In this document: positions 25,286 through 33,983 of the stretch, piece by piece
Layout: every line of letters begins with the position of its first letter
How positions within the stretch are numbered: position 1 is the stretch's first letter
NCBI RefSeq assembly: GCF_000024125.1
Contig: NC_013222.1
Location: 124,001-188,000, forward strand
Source: Robiginitalea biformata HTCC2501
Lineage (GTDB): Bacteria; Bacteroidota; Bacteroidia; Flavobacteriales; Flavobacteriaceae
Direction of reading: 5' to 3'
DNA: 64,000 nucleotides
The notes under the pieces: model-generated
What the model was told of the DNA's origin: nothing
Database searches by the model: none
Seen by the model: only the letters and a program-made list of their open reading frames with translations
Translations under genes and position numbers: made by a program

Positions 25286-28108
25286 TCATTCTTCGTCCGT
25301 TGCCACATCCGCAGGAACCGGCCGGCTCATATTGTCTTTTTTCGGATCGAAAACATAATCGATTACCTGCTGGTGCCGCATCTTGGAGCGCGCCGGGCTG
25401 CCCGCTGCCGGGGAAGCGTAAAAGCGCCGCGAAGCCACGCGGAAACGCGAGGCATCCGGGAAGTGCATCATCAGGTGGCTCCAGGCACCCATGTTCCTGG
25501 GTTCCTCCTGTGCCCAAACCAGGTCTTCCGCATGGGAATATTTCTCGATAAGCTCCTCCATCTGCACCACCGGCAGCGGGAACAATTGTTCCAGGCGGAC
25601 CAGGGCCACATCCTCCCTGCCCAGTTCCTCCCGGGCTGCGAGCAGGTCGTAATAAAATTTCCCCGTACAGAATACCAGGGATTTGACCTTTTTAACCGAT
25701 GCCCCGGCATCGTCGATCACTTCCTGGAACCGGCCTTCCGCAAGTTCCTCTACCGTGGAGACGCATTTTGCATGCCGGAGCAGGCTCTTCGGGGTGAAAA
25801 CCACCAGCGGTTTGCGGAAGTTGACCAGCATCTGGCGCCGGAGCAGGTGAAACAGGTTGGCCGGGGTACTGACATCAGCCACATACATATTGTCCCGGGC
25901 GCACAATTGCAGGTAGCGCTCCATCCGGGCCGAAGAGTGTTCCGCACCCTGGCCTTCATAGCCGTGGGGCAGGAAAAGCACCAGGCCGTTCTGCAACTTC
26001 CATTTGTCTTCCGCTGCCGAGAGATACTGGTCGATCATGATCTGGGCGCCGTTGCTGAAATCCCCGAACTGGGCTTCCCATATGGTGAGCGTGTTCGGGC
26101 TCGCCATGGCGTACCCGTATTCGAATCCAACCACCCCGTACTCGGAAAGCAGGGAATTGTAGATCTGGAAATCGCCCTGTTCCTCCGAGATATGGTTCAG
26201 CAGCAAGACCTCTTCCTCGCTTTCTTCCACCTTCATCACCGCGTGGCGGTGGGAGAATGTCCCCCGCTCCACGTCCTGCCCGGAAATCCGCACGTCGAAT
26301 CCCTCCTGCAGGAGCGTGCCATAGGCGAGCAACTCCCCCATGGCCCAATCCAGGCGGTTGGTTTCAAAGAACATCTTGTGGCGCTCCTTGACGAGCTTGT
26401 CTACCTTGCGCAGGAATTTTTTGTCTTCCGGGAGTTGGGTAATCACCCGGGCAACCGCTTCCAGCTTGTCCTTCGGGACCCCTGTTTCCACCGGCTCCAT
26501 CATTTCCCATTCCCGGACATTTTCAAACCCGTCCCATTCGTCGGCCATAAAGGCGGTAATCCGCGTTTTATCTTCCTTCTTGCTGTCCCGGAGTTCTTCC
26601 TCCAGCTTCGCTTTGTAGTCCTCTTCCAGCTTTTTGACAAAGTCCGCATCGATAACGCCTTCGGACATCAGCCGTTCCGCATAAATATCCCGGGGGTTTT
26701 GGTGCTTGGCGATGGCCTTGTAGAGCTTGGGCTGCGTAAACCGCGGCTCATCCCCTTCGTTGTGGCCGTATTTGCGGTAACCCAACAGGTCCAGGAATAC
26801 ATCCCGCCTGAATTTCATCCGGTATTCCAGGGCAAAGAGGGCAGCGTGCACAACGGCTTCCGCATCGTCCGCATTGATGTGGAGTACCGGGCTCAGGGTC
26901 ACCTTCCCCACGTCCGTGCAGTACGTGGAGGTACGCCCGTCCAGATAATTCGTGGTAAAGCCGATCTGGTTATTGACCACAATGTGGATCGTACCGGCCG
27001 TGCCGTACCCGTCCAGGCCGGCCATCTGTACCACCTCGTAGGCAATGCCCTGGCCGGCGATGGCGGCGTCCCCGTGGACCACGATTGGCAGGACCTTGGA
27101 AAAATCCTCGGGGAAGTGCCGGTCCTGTTTGGCCCGGGTAATCCCTTCAACCACCGCCCCAACCGTTTCCAGGTGGGAGGGGTTGGGCGCAATGTTCATA
27201 TTGATGCTATCCCCGGAATTCGTCTTCCGCATGGAGGTCCACCCCAGGTGGTATTTCACGTCCCCGTCAAAAATTTCCTGTTCGTAGTCCTTGCCTTCGA
27301 ATTCGCTGAAGATATCGGTTGCGGGTTTCCCGAAAATATTTGTGAGTACATTCAGGCGGCCCCGGTGGGCCATTCCCATGACAAACTGTTGGACGCCCAG
27401 TTCGGCTGCCCGCTCCACGATGGCGTCCACCGCCGGGATCAGCGATTCATTCCCTTCCAGGGAAAAACGTTTCTGGCCGACGTATTTTGTGTGGAGGAAG
27501 CCTTCAAAGGAAACCGCCTCATTGAGTTTGCGGAGGATGTATTTTTTTCGTTCCGGGCTGAAATTCGGGTGGTTGTCATTGACGTTGAGCCACTGCTGGA
27601 TCCACTCTACCCGCTCCGGGCTGCGGATATACATGTATTCCACGCCGATGGCGTCGCAGTAGATCCGCGTGAGGTGGTCGATGATCTCCCGCAGCGTGCT
27701 CGGGCCGATCCCAATGATATCCCCCGCGCTGAACACCTTCTCCAGGTCGGATTCCTCCAATCCGAAATTTTCGATTTCCAGGGAAGGCGTATAGGTGCGC
27801 CGCTCCCTTACCGGGTTCGTTTGGGTAAACAGGTGCCCGCGGCTGCGGTACCCGTCGATGAGCCGCACCACCTGGAATTCTTTTTTGAGCGAGAGCGGCA
27901 TGGCCGCTTCATCCCCTCCGGCCGTGCGCACCACCCCGGCCTCCGCATCGATGCCGATTTCCTCCAGGGCGCTTTCCATCCCGAAATCAAATCCCTGGAA
28001 AAATGCGCGCCAACTGGGCTCAACACTGTCCGGGTGGGTGAGGTACCGATCGTATAGGTCTGAAAAAAAAGCGGTATGAGCCGCGTTTAAGAAGGAATAT
28101 CTATCCAT
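25286..28108 (-). CDS. sucA: 2-oxoglutarate dehydrogenase E1
   Basis: 940 residues, full length. The N-terminal FLNAAHTAFFSDLYDRYL is typical of E1o. The core has GMAHRGRLNVLTNIFGKP, the thiamine diphosphate/Mg site (VHGDAAIAGQGIAYEVVQM, VVNNQIGFTTNYLDGRTS) and the C-terminal transketolase-like part with LFLPHGYEGQGAEHSSARME. It decarboxylates 2-oxoglutarate and loads the E2 lipoyl group. A perfect -7 box TATTTTTG reads on the minus strand at 28144-28151, 36 bases upstream. Confidence 0.97.
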   Translation of the reverse strand: MDRYSFLNAAHTAFFSDLYDRYLTHPDSVEPSWRAFFQGFDFGMESALEEIGIDAEAGVVRTAGGDEAAMPLSLKKEFQVVRLIDGYRSRGHLFTQTNPVRERRTYTPSLEIENFGLEESDLEKVFSAGDIIGIGPSTLREIIDHLTRIYCDAIGVEYMYIRSPERVEWIQQWLNVNDNHPNFSPERKKYILRKLNEAVSFEGFLHTKYVGQKRFSLEGNESLIPAVDAIVERAAELGVQQFVMGMAHRGRLNVLTNIFGKPATDIFSEFEGKDYEQEIFDGDVKYHLGWTSMRKTNSGDSINMNIAPNPSHLETVGAVVEGITRAKQDRHFPEDFSKVLPIVVHGDAAIAGQGIAYEVVQMAGLDGYGTAGTIHIVVNNQIGFTTNYLDGRTSTYCTDVGKVTLSPVLHINADDAEAVVHAALFALEYRMKFRRDVFLDLLGYRKYGHNEGDEPRFTQPKLYKAIAKHQNPRDIYAERLMSEGVIDADFVKKLEEDYKAKLEEELRDSKKEDKTRITAFMADEWDGFENVREWEMMEPVETGVPKDKLEAVARVITQLPEDKKFLRKVDKLVKERHKMFFETNRLDWAMGELLAYGTLLQEGFDVRISGQDVERGTFSHRHAVMKVEESEEEVLLLNHISEEQGDFQIYNSLLSEYGVVGFEYGYAMASPNTLTIWEAQFGDFSNGAQIMIDQYLSAAEDKWKLQNGLVLFLPHGYEGQGAEHSSARMERYLQLCARDNMYVADVSTPANLFHLLRRQMLVNFRKPLVVFTPKSLLRHAKCVSTVEELAEGRFQEVIDDAGASVKKVKSLVFCTGKFYYDLLAAREELGREDVALVRLEQLFPLPVVQMEELIEKYSHAEDLVWAQEEPRNMGAWSHLMMHFPDASRFRVASRRFYASPAAGSPARSKMRHQQVIDYVFDPKKDNMSRPVPADVATDEE

Positions 28109-28143
28109 CTGAAATAATCTATGCCTCCGGCAAAATAATTTAT

Positions 28144-28151
28144 CAAAAATA
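28144..28151 (-). promoter_or_regulatory. Candidate -7 box for sucA-sucB
   Basis: On the minus strand the sequence is TATTTTTG, a full TAnnTTTG match 36 bases before the sucA start. No TTG lies at the expected -33 distance. Confidence 0.35.
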
Positions 28152-28216
28152 CAATAATTCGCACCGAATGTCAGGAACGGGGGCCAGTTTTTGCATTACG
28201 GCATCCGACCCACCCC

Positions 28217-29236
28217 CTAGAGCTTCCGCACTTTTTTCTCCCAGGTCCATGCGGATGCCATGGCATCGTCCAGGGAGGACTCCGCTTTCCAGCCCAATTC
28301 GTTATTGGCGCGGGTGGTGTCCGCATAGGCTTCAACCACATCCCCGCTGCGGCGTCCCACCACCCTGAAATTCAGTTTTTCGCCCGAGACCCGCTCAAAA
28401 CTCCGGATGACCTCCATCACGGAACTCCCCGTACCCGTCCCGATGTTGAACACCTCGTAATTGGACTGGTTCTGCTGCCCGAAAAGCCGCTCCAGGGCTA
28501 CCACATGGGCACGGGCCAGGTCCACCACATGGATATAATCGCGGATGCAGGTGCCGTCAGGCGTGGGGTAATCGTCCCCAAAAACCGACAATTCCTCCCG
28601 CAGTCCCGCCGCCGTCTGGGTAATGAACGGCACCAGATTGGCAGGTACCCCCAGGGGCAACTCCCCGATAGCCGCACTGGGGTGCGCCCCGATCGGATTG
28701 AAGTAGCGGAGGGAAATCGCCCGGAGTTCCGGGTGTACCCGGCAGGTGTCCCGGATGATTTCCTCCCCCATTTGTTTCGTATTCCCGTAGGGCGATTCGG
28801 CGGGTTTCACCGGCGCATCTTCGGTAATGGGCATTTGGTCGGCCTGCCCGTAAACCGTGCAGGAAGAACTGAAGATAAAGGAACTCCCCCCCCTGGCCAC
28901 CAGCTGTTGCAGCAGGTAAACCAGCGTGCCGATGTTGTTCTCGTAATAGAGCAGGGGCTTCTCGACGCTTTCCCCCACGGCCTTGGAGGCCGCGAAATGG
29001 ATGACGCCCACGAGGTCCGTATGGCGTGCAAAAAAATCGTTGACCGCAGCCTTTTCCCGGAGGTCCATTCGTTCAAATTCCGGCCGCTGCCCGGTGATTT
29101 CAAAGATCCCGTCCAGGACATCTTCCGAAGCGTTGGAACAGTTGTCGATAATCACTACCTGATGGCCTGCCTGCTGCAATTCCACCACCGTGTGGGAACC
29201 GATAAAGCCCAGCCCCCCGGTTACGAGTACTTTCAT
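28217..29236 (-). CDS. galE: UDP-glucose 4-epimerase
   Basis: 339 residues, an extended SDR. The NAD site is VTGGLGFIGSHTVVEL. The catalytic Ser-Tyr-Lys set appears as FSSSCTVYGQA and SPYGNTKQMGEE, with LRYFNPIGAHPS following, as in GalE. It interconverts UDP-glucose and UDP-galactose for surface polysaccharide or galactose use. It follows the DegT-family gene by 34 bases in the same direction, which points to a surface-sugar role. Confidence 0.93.
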   Translation of the reverse strand: MKVLVTGGLGFIGSHTVVELQQAGHQVVIIDNCSNASEDVLDGIFEITGQRPEFERMDLREKAAVNDFFARHTDLVGVIHFAASKAVGESVEKPLLYYENNIGTLVYLLQQLVARGGSSFIFSSSCTVYGQADQMPITEDAPVKPAESPYGNTKQMGEEIIRDTCRVHPELRAISLRYFNPIGAHPSAAIGELPLGVPANLVPFITQTAAGLREELSVFGDDYPTPDGTCIRDYIHVVDLARAHVVALERLFGQQNQSNYEVFNIGTGTGSSVMEVIRSFERVSGEKLNFRVVGRRSGDVVEAYADTTRANNELGWKAESSLDDAMASAWTWEKKVRKL

Positions 29237-29270
29237 GAATTAAGCGTTTTTAAATGTTTGCATGGACCTG

Positions 29271-30449
29271 TTAAATCAACCCGCTGCTGGGTTCGGCCTG
29301 TTCGATAAATTCGAGGACGGTCCGGCAGATATACGCCAACTGTTCCTCATCCAGCTCCGTATGCATTGGCAGGGAAATCACCTCTTCCGACAGTTGGTTG
29401 GTGACCGCAAAATCCGACTCCTTGTAACGCGCATCCGCATAGGCCTTCTGCCGGTGCAGGGGTACCGGGTAATAGATGCCGTGCGGGATACCCGCCTCGG
29501 TGAGCCGCTTGGCCAGCGCATCGCGCTTGCCGCCTCCAATGCGCAAGGTGTATTGGTGGAACACGTGACAGTCGCAGGTATCGCATATGCCCTCACAGGA
29601 CCTGACGGTAGTTGGCACGGTGATTCCTTCCCGGTCTTTGAAGGAGGCGTTGTAATACCGGGCCGCCGCGCGGCGTTTTTCGCAATACCGGTCCAGGTGC
29701 GGGAGCTTGGCGCGAAGTACGGCAGCCTGCAGGGAATCCAGGCGGGAATTCACCCCGACCACGTCGTGGTAATACCTTTGGTACATCCCGTGATTGACGA
29801 TTCCCCGGATCCGGTGCGCAAGCGCATCGTCATCCGTAAAGAGGGCTCCCCCGTCTCCGTAGGCGCCCAGGTTTTTTGAAGGGAAGAAGGAGGTGGCTCC
29901 CACATGTCCGATGGCCCCTGCCTTCTGCAGGCGACCGTCGCTGAACAGGTAGTTGGCGCCGATGGCCTGGGCGTTGTCTTCTATGAGGAACAGATCGTGT
30001 TCGCGGGCAATCTCCAGCAGTGTCTCCATGTCCGCACATTGCCCGAAAAGATGCACCGGGACGATGGCCCGGGTCTTGGGCGTAATGGCTTTGCGGACCG
30101 CTTCCGTATCGATGTTGAAGGTGTCCGGCTCCACATCCACCAAAACAGGGGTCAGGCCAAGCAGGGCGATGACCTCAACGGTGGCGGCGAAGGTGAAATC
30201 CGCAGTGATCACTTCGTCCCCGGGTTTCAGCCCGAGGCCCATCATCGCAATTTGCAGGGCATCCGTCCCGTTGGCGCAGGGAATCACGTGTTTAACCCCC
30301 AGGTAGGCTTCCAGGTCTTCCTGAAATGCTTTTACCTCGGGGCCGTTGATAAAGGCAGCGGATTCCAGGATGCTGTCAAAAGACTTCCTGACTTCTTCGC
30401 GTATATCCGCATACTGGCCCACGAGGTCGACCATTTGAATTTTTCGCAT
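29271..30449 (-). CDS. DegT/DnrJ/EryC1/StrS-family PLP aminotransferase
   Basis: 392 residues. The PLP lysine is Lys192 in TSFFPSKNLGAYGDGGAL, the cofactor-binding aspartate is in LIEDNAQAIGA, and ITADFTFAATVEVI is also typical. The family aminates nucleotide-linked keto-sugars for LPS and capsule. Residues 284-293 hold Cys284, Cys288, Cys291 and Cys293, a CX3CX2CXC cluster just before HVFHQYTL. Such a cluster is not needed for PLP chemistry. The gene has a good promoter of its own, is divergent from waaA and leads into galE. Confidence 0.88.
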   Translation of the reverse strand: MRKIQMVDLVGQYADIREEVRKSFDSILESAAFINGPEVKAFQEDLEAYLGVKHVIPCANGTDALQIAMMGLGLKPGDEVITADFTFAATVEVIALLGLTPVLVDVEPDTFNIDTEAVRKAITPKTRAIVPVHLFGQCADMETLLEIAREHDLFLIEDNAQAIGANYLFSDGRLQKAGAIGHVGATSFFPSKNLGAYGDGGALFTDDDALAHRIRGIVNHGMYQRYYHDVVGVNSRLDSLQAAVLRAKLPHLDRYCEKRRAAARYYNASFKDREGITVPTTVRSCEGICDTCDCHVFHQYTLRIGGGKRDALAKRLTEAGIPHGIYYPVPLHRQKAYADARYKESDFAVTNQLSEEVISLPMHTELDEEQLAYICRTVLEFIEQAEPSSGLI

Positions 30450-30467
30450 AGGTGTGCGTTGTCATCG

Positions 30468-30498
30468 CAAACTTACAAAATTCGGACCCCTCGGACAA
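30468..30498 (-). promoter_or_regulatory. Promoter of the DegT-galE operon, overlapping the waaA start codon
   Basis: On the minus strand TTG lies at 30498-30496, followed by 20 bases and a perfect TAAGTTTG at 30475-30468. The first base of the proposed waaA ATG (30498) is also the first base of this -33 box on the opposite strand. Confidence 0.65.
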
Positions 30499-31844
30499 TG
30501 GAATTCCAAAAGAACCGTAATTTAGCCCAAAACCCGCTGCCGTTGTATTTCCTGTATGACTTGGCTGTTCGCCTGGCCTCGGTCTTTCTCCATATCCCGG
30601 CCGTATTCTCGCCCAAAATCCGGAGTTTCCTCAGGGGGCGCCGGGGGGTGAAAGCTTACCTGGAATCCTTCCGGGAACCCGGCCGGCCGCTGATCTGGAT
30701 GCACACGGCTTCCCTGGGGGAATTCGAGCAGGGACTGCCGGTCCTGGAGCGGCTCATGGCCGCCTATCCCGGCCATCAGTTCCTGGTGACCTTCTTCTCC
30801 CCTTCCGGATATGAGGTGAAAAAAGGGAAGGTGCCCGGGGCGGGCACCTGCTACCTCCCCCTGGATACGCGGCAAAACGTCCGGGAATTCCTGGATGGCG
30901 CCCGGCCGGACATCGCCCTCTTCGTAAAGTACGAGGTCTGGCCCAACTTCTTTGCCGGCCTTCGGAGCCGGGATATCCCGCTCGTTTTGTTCTCTGCGCG
31001 GTTCCGGGAGCGTCAGGTCTTCTTTCAATGGTATGGCGGATTGATGCGGCGGGCCCTCCAGGGGGTGCGGCAATTTTACGTCCAGGATCCGTTGTCTGCA
31101 TCCCTGCTAAATGGTATCGGGATCCACCGGATTGCCGTCTGCGGGGACACGCGCCTGGACCGGGTCATGGAAATCCGGAGCCGCGACAACCGCCTGGACT
31201 TTATGGAGGCATTCGTCAAAGGCCGGAAATGCCTGGTTGCCGGCAGCACCTGGCCGGAGGACGAAAAAGCCATCCTTCCTTTTGTCCGGGCCCGGGCCGG
31301 GGCCACCTGCTGCGCGGTGATTGCCCCGCACAAAACGGATTCGAAAACCGTGGGTGAACTGATGAAGCGACTGGGCAGTGGGGCGGTAACCTACAGCGAG
31401 TGGTCCAAACGCCTGGAGGAGGCCGGGGGATTAGCCTCTGGCAAGTCCGGGGACACCCCCCGGGAACCCGGTCTCCCCGCCGGTGAAAACATCCTGGTGA
31501 TCGACACCATTGGCCTATTGACCCGGATCTACAGCTATGCAGACCTGGCCTATGTGGGGGGCGGATTTGCCACCGGCCTGCACAACACGCTCGAACCGGC
31601 CGTCTTTGGCATTCCCGTCCTGATCGGGCCGCGCTATGCCGGGTTCCGGGAGGCGGAGGCACTGGTGGAAGCCGGAGGCATCCTCCCGGTGGCCGGGCCC
31701 CTGGAGTTTGAAGAAACCGCCGGGAAACTCCTGGACAACGCCACTTACCGCAGGCAAATCGGCGCGATCAACCGGGACTACATCGATAAAAATGCGGGCG
31801 CCAGCATCCAAATCCTTGCCGGGATCCGTAAATTGATTGGATAA
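30498..31844 (+). CDS. waaA: 3-deoxy-D-manno-octulosonic acid transferase
   Basis: 448 residues from ATG 30498. The frame stays open far upstream, but that part is antisense to the aminotransferase gene. An N-terminal hydrophobic anchor is followed by WMHTASLGEFEQGLPVLERL (glycosyltransferase N domain with the conserved SxGE), VLFSARFRERQVFF, and the GT-B C-terminal half with AGSTWPEDEKAILPF, IAPHKTDSK and AYVGGGFATGLHNTLEPAVF. It adds KDO to lipid A at the inner membrane. A TTG start at about 30544 is possible. It is divergent from the DegT gene. Confidence 0.93.
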   Translation: MEFQKNRNLAQNPLPLYFLYDLAVRLASVFLHIPAVFSPKIRSFLRGRRGVKAYLESFREPGRPLIWMHTASLGEFEQGLPVLERLMAAYPGHQFLVTFFSPSGYEVKKGKVPGAGTCYLPLDTRQNVREFLDGARPDIALFVKYEVWPNFFAGLRSRDIPLVLFSARFRERQVFFQWYGGLMRRALQGVRQFYVQDPLSASLLNGIGIHRIAVCGDTRLDRVMEIRSRDNRLDFMEAFVKGRKCLVAGSTWPEDEKAILPFVRARAGATCCAVIAPHKTDSKTVGELMKRLGSGAVTYSEWSKRLEEAGGLASGKSGDTPREPGLPAGENILVIDTIGLLTRIYSYADLAYVGGGFATGLHNTLEPAVFGIPVLIGPRYAGFREAEALVEAGGILPVAGPLEFEETAGKLLDNATYRRQIGAINRDYIDKNAGASIQILAGIRKLIG

Positions 31845-31856
31845 CCCCTTATCTCC

Positions 31857-32087
31857 ATGTTTCGAATTGCTGCACGCCTGGCCCTGGCCGGCCTCTTGCT
31901 GATATTCCTGGGCTGCTTCCCCGACCTGCGCGAGAAGTCCCGCCGTGCGGACGAGGAAAACGCCACCCCTGCGACTCCGGATACGGCCGGGTTGCGCAAC
32001 CGGCAAAAAGAACGGGATACACCCGGGCCGCCCCGAAAGGCCAAGGACACCCTCCGGCCTCGTATGGCTCTTGTTTCCGGCCGTTAA
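31857..32087 (+). CDS. Possible small lipoprotein
   Basis: 76 residues starting 13 bases after waaA. The N-terminus looks like a lipoprotein signal (MFRIAARLALAGLLLIFLGC), though Phe at -3 makes the lipobox unusual. The rest is short, charged and Pro/Thr-rich with no recognisable domain. Position and signal argue for a gene; the tail could be chance. The remaining 145 bases before the next gene show no coding signal I trust. Confidence 0.45.
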   Translation: MFRIAARLALAGLLLIFLGCFPDLREKSRRADEENATPATPDTAGLRNRQKERDTPGPPRKAKDTLRPRMALVSGR

Positions 32088-32232
32088 CACCAAGGGGGAA
32101 ATTTTCACGCTGAACGGGACTGCCAGGCAGCGGCTGGAGTGGGGAATGAACCTGCACGGCGCTGAGCCTTCACGCGCTTTAACCGCAATTTTTCTGTAGT
32201 TTTACCGGTATTGACCAAACAAACTTTCGGCG

Positions 32233-33546
32233 ATGGATTCCAAAATCTTTAAAATATCCCTGATTGCCGCCCTGGCCGGTTTCCTCTTTGGGTTTGACAC
32301 GGTGGTAATCAGCGGGGCGGAGAAGAAATTGCAGCTGCTCTGGGAAACTTCGGATGCCTATCACGGCACGGTAGTAATCGGGATGGCCCTATTCGGAACC
32401 GTGATCGGGGCGATCTTCGGCGGTTTCCCCACCAACCGGTTCGGCCGGAAGCGCACGCTCATCTGGATCGGGGTGCTGTATTCCGTATCCGCCATCGGAT
32501 CGGCCCTTTCCAACGACCCGGTTACCTTCGGGATATTTCGTTTCCTGGGCGGGATCGGCATCGGGGCGTCTACCGTGGCAGCCCCCACCTATATCTCGGA
32601 GATTGCACCGGCTGACCAACGGGGCCGGCTGGTGGGCATGTACCAGTTCAATATCGTATTCGGCATCCTGGTGGCCTACTTTTCGAATTACCTGTTAAAC
32701 GGCATAGGCGACAACGACTGGCGGTGGATGGTGGGCGTGGAGGCCTTTCCGGCCCTTATCTACACCGCATTTGCCTTTGGCATCCCAAAAAGCCCGCGTT
32801 GGCTGGTCACCCAACACCGTGAAGAGGAAGCTGCAGGCATACTGGAAAAGCTCGGCCTGAAGTTATCGGTGGGCGACATCGTCAGGGACCTGGAAGCGAA
32901 TGTACAGGCAGGGGCCGAAACGATATTTATGAAAAAATACCGCTTCCCGCTGCTGCTGGCATTCCTCATTGCCTTTTTCAACCAGTTTTCCGGGATCAAT
33001 GCATTTCTGTACTACGCCCCCAGGATCTTTGAGCTGGCAGGCCTTGAAGAGAGTACGGCCCTGCTCAGCAGTATTGGCATCGGGGTGACCAACCTGGTTT
33101 TTACGCTTTTGGGCATTTACCTTATCGACCGGCTGGGCAGGCGGACGCTCATGTACTACGGATCCTTCGGCTATATCGTCTCCCTGGCTTTGGTGGCGGC
33201 TGCCTTCTTCTTTAACTGGACCGGGATGGCCGTCCCCATTTTCCTCTTTGTATTCATCGCCTCCCACGCCATCGGACAGGGGGCGGTGATCTGGGTATTT
33301 ATCTCGGAAGTCTTCCCGAACCACCTGAGGGGCTCGGGCCAATCCTTTGGCTGTTCGGTCCACTGGGTCCTCGCATGGCTCATCCCTTCTTCGGTACCCT
33401 TCCTGATGTCGTGGATCGGGCCCGCCCCGGTATTCGGATTTTTTGCCTTTATGATGGTCCTTCAATTGTTATTCGTCCATTTCATGATGCCGGAGACCAA
33501 AGGAATCTCCCTGGAGGAACTCAGCAAACGCCTTCTGCGCAAATAA
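32233..33546 (+). CDS. Sugar porter (MFS, XylE-like)
   Basis: 437 residues with twelve predicted helices. The family signatures are present: LAGFLFGFDTVVISGAE in helix 1, TNRFGRKRTLIWIG in loop 2-3, FNQFSGINAFLYYAPRIFE in helix 7, DRLGRRTLMYYG in loop 8-9, and PETKGISLEEL after helix 12. These mark a proton-coupled hexose or pentose symporter. It is preceded by no clear promoter and followed by a long non-coding stretch. The sugar is unknown; the uronide locus 4 kb away may be related. Confidence 0.92.
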   Translation: MDSKIFKISLIAALAGFLFGFDTVVISGAEKKLQLLWETSDAYHGTVVIGMALFGTVIGAIFGGFPTNRFGRKRTLIWIGVLYSVSAIGSALSNDPVTFGIFRFLGGIGIGASTVAAPTYISEIAPADQRGRLVGMYQFNIVFGILVAYFSNYLLNGIGDNDWRWMVGVEAFPALIYTAFAFGIPKSPRWLVTQHREEEAAGILEKLGLKLSVGDIVRDLEANVQAGAETIFMKKYRFPLLLAFLIAFFNQFSGINAFLYYAPRIFELAGLEESTALLSSIGIGVTNLVFTLLGIYLIDRLGRRTLMYYGSFGYIVSLALVAAAFFFNWTGMAVPIFLFVFIASHAIGQGAVIWVFISEVFPNHLRGSGQSFGCSVHWVLAWLIPSSVPFLMSWIGPAPVFGFFAFMMVLQLLFVHFMMPETKGISLEELSKRLLRK

Positions 33547-33983
33547 GGCCTGTTGCCGGAAAATCGCCTGCTGCTGGAATAGCCCGCATGCCATCGGCTG
33601 CCGCCGTGTGGGTGCCGGGTCCTTGATGATTTCCCAAAGAAATGCCGGGTTCCGCCGAATGAAATACCGGGTTCCGGACCTGTCTGTTGCGGGAAATTTC
33701 GCCGGGAAATATGGGAAACCGACCCTATGGGGGTGCTGGCATGTACCGAATGTTAACAAATTGTGACTCAATCCATTATTTTTCAACAGCGTATTGTTTT
33801 TGGCGAAAAAAATCCCTTTTTTTGTGCCCCATAGACAAATGGTATCCTTTTGTCGATGAAATACAGGTGATACTTTCCCCCATTCACCGCTTTAACGAAC
33901 CATTCATGTAACCCCACCATGCACGAACGTTTCGCCATAGCGATCCTATACCTTCTTATTAACCCCACAAACACATCAATTTC
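33547..33983. other. 437-base non-coding stretch
   Basis: Nothing with coding character was found on either strand. The left half is GC-rich and carries CCGGGTTCCG twice (33645-33654 and 33667-33676), with a partial third match near 33614. From about 33745 the sequence becomes AT-rich, as expected for the regulatory region of the large secreted protein that starts at 33984, but no box fits TTG-N19-TAnnTTTG. Confidence 0.5.

Noticed and set aside
25259..28057. A 932-codon open frame on the plus strand across sucA
   Set aside because: It is exactly antisense to sucA, has no recognisable domain and is His/Val/Gly-rich as expected from reading GC-rich codons backwards.
31945..32199. An 84-codon frame overlapping the possible small lipoprotein
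   Set aside because: Its first half is an Arg/Pro-rich shadow of the other frame and its second half has no support beyond being open.
32208..32232. Promoter of the sugar porter gene
   Set aside because: TAGTTTTA upstream resembles the -7 box, but the match is imperfect and no -33 element is present.
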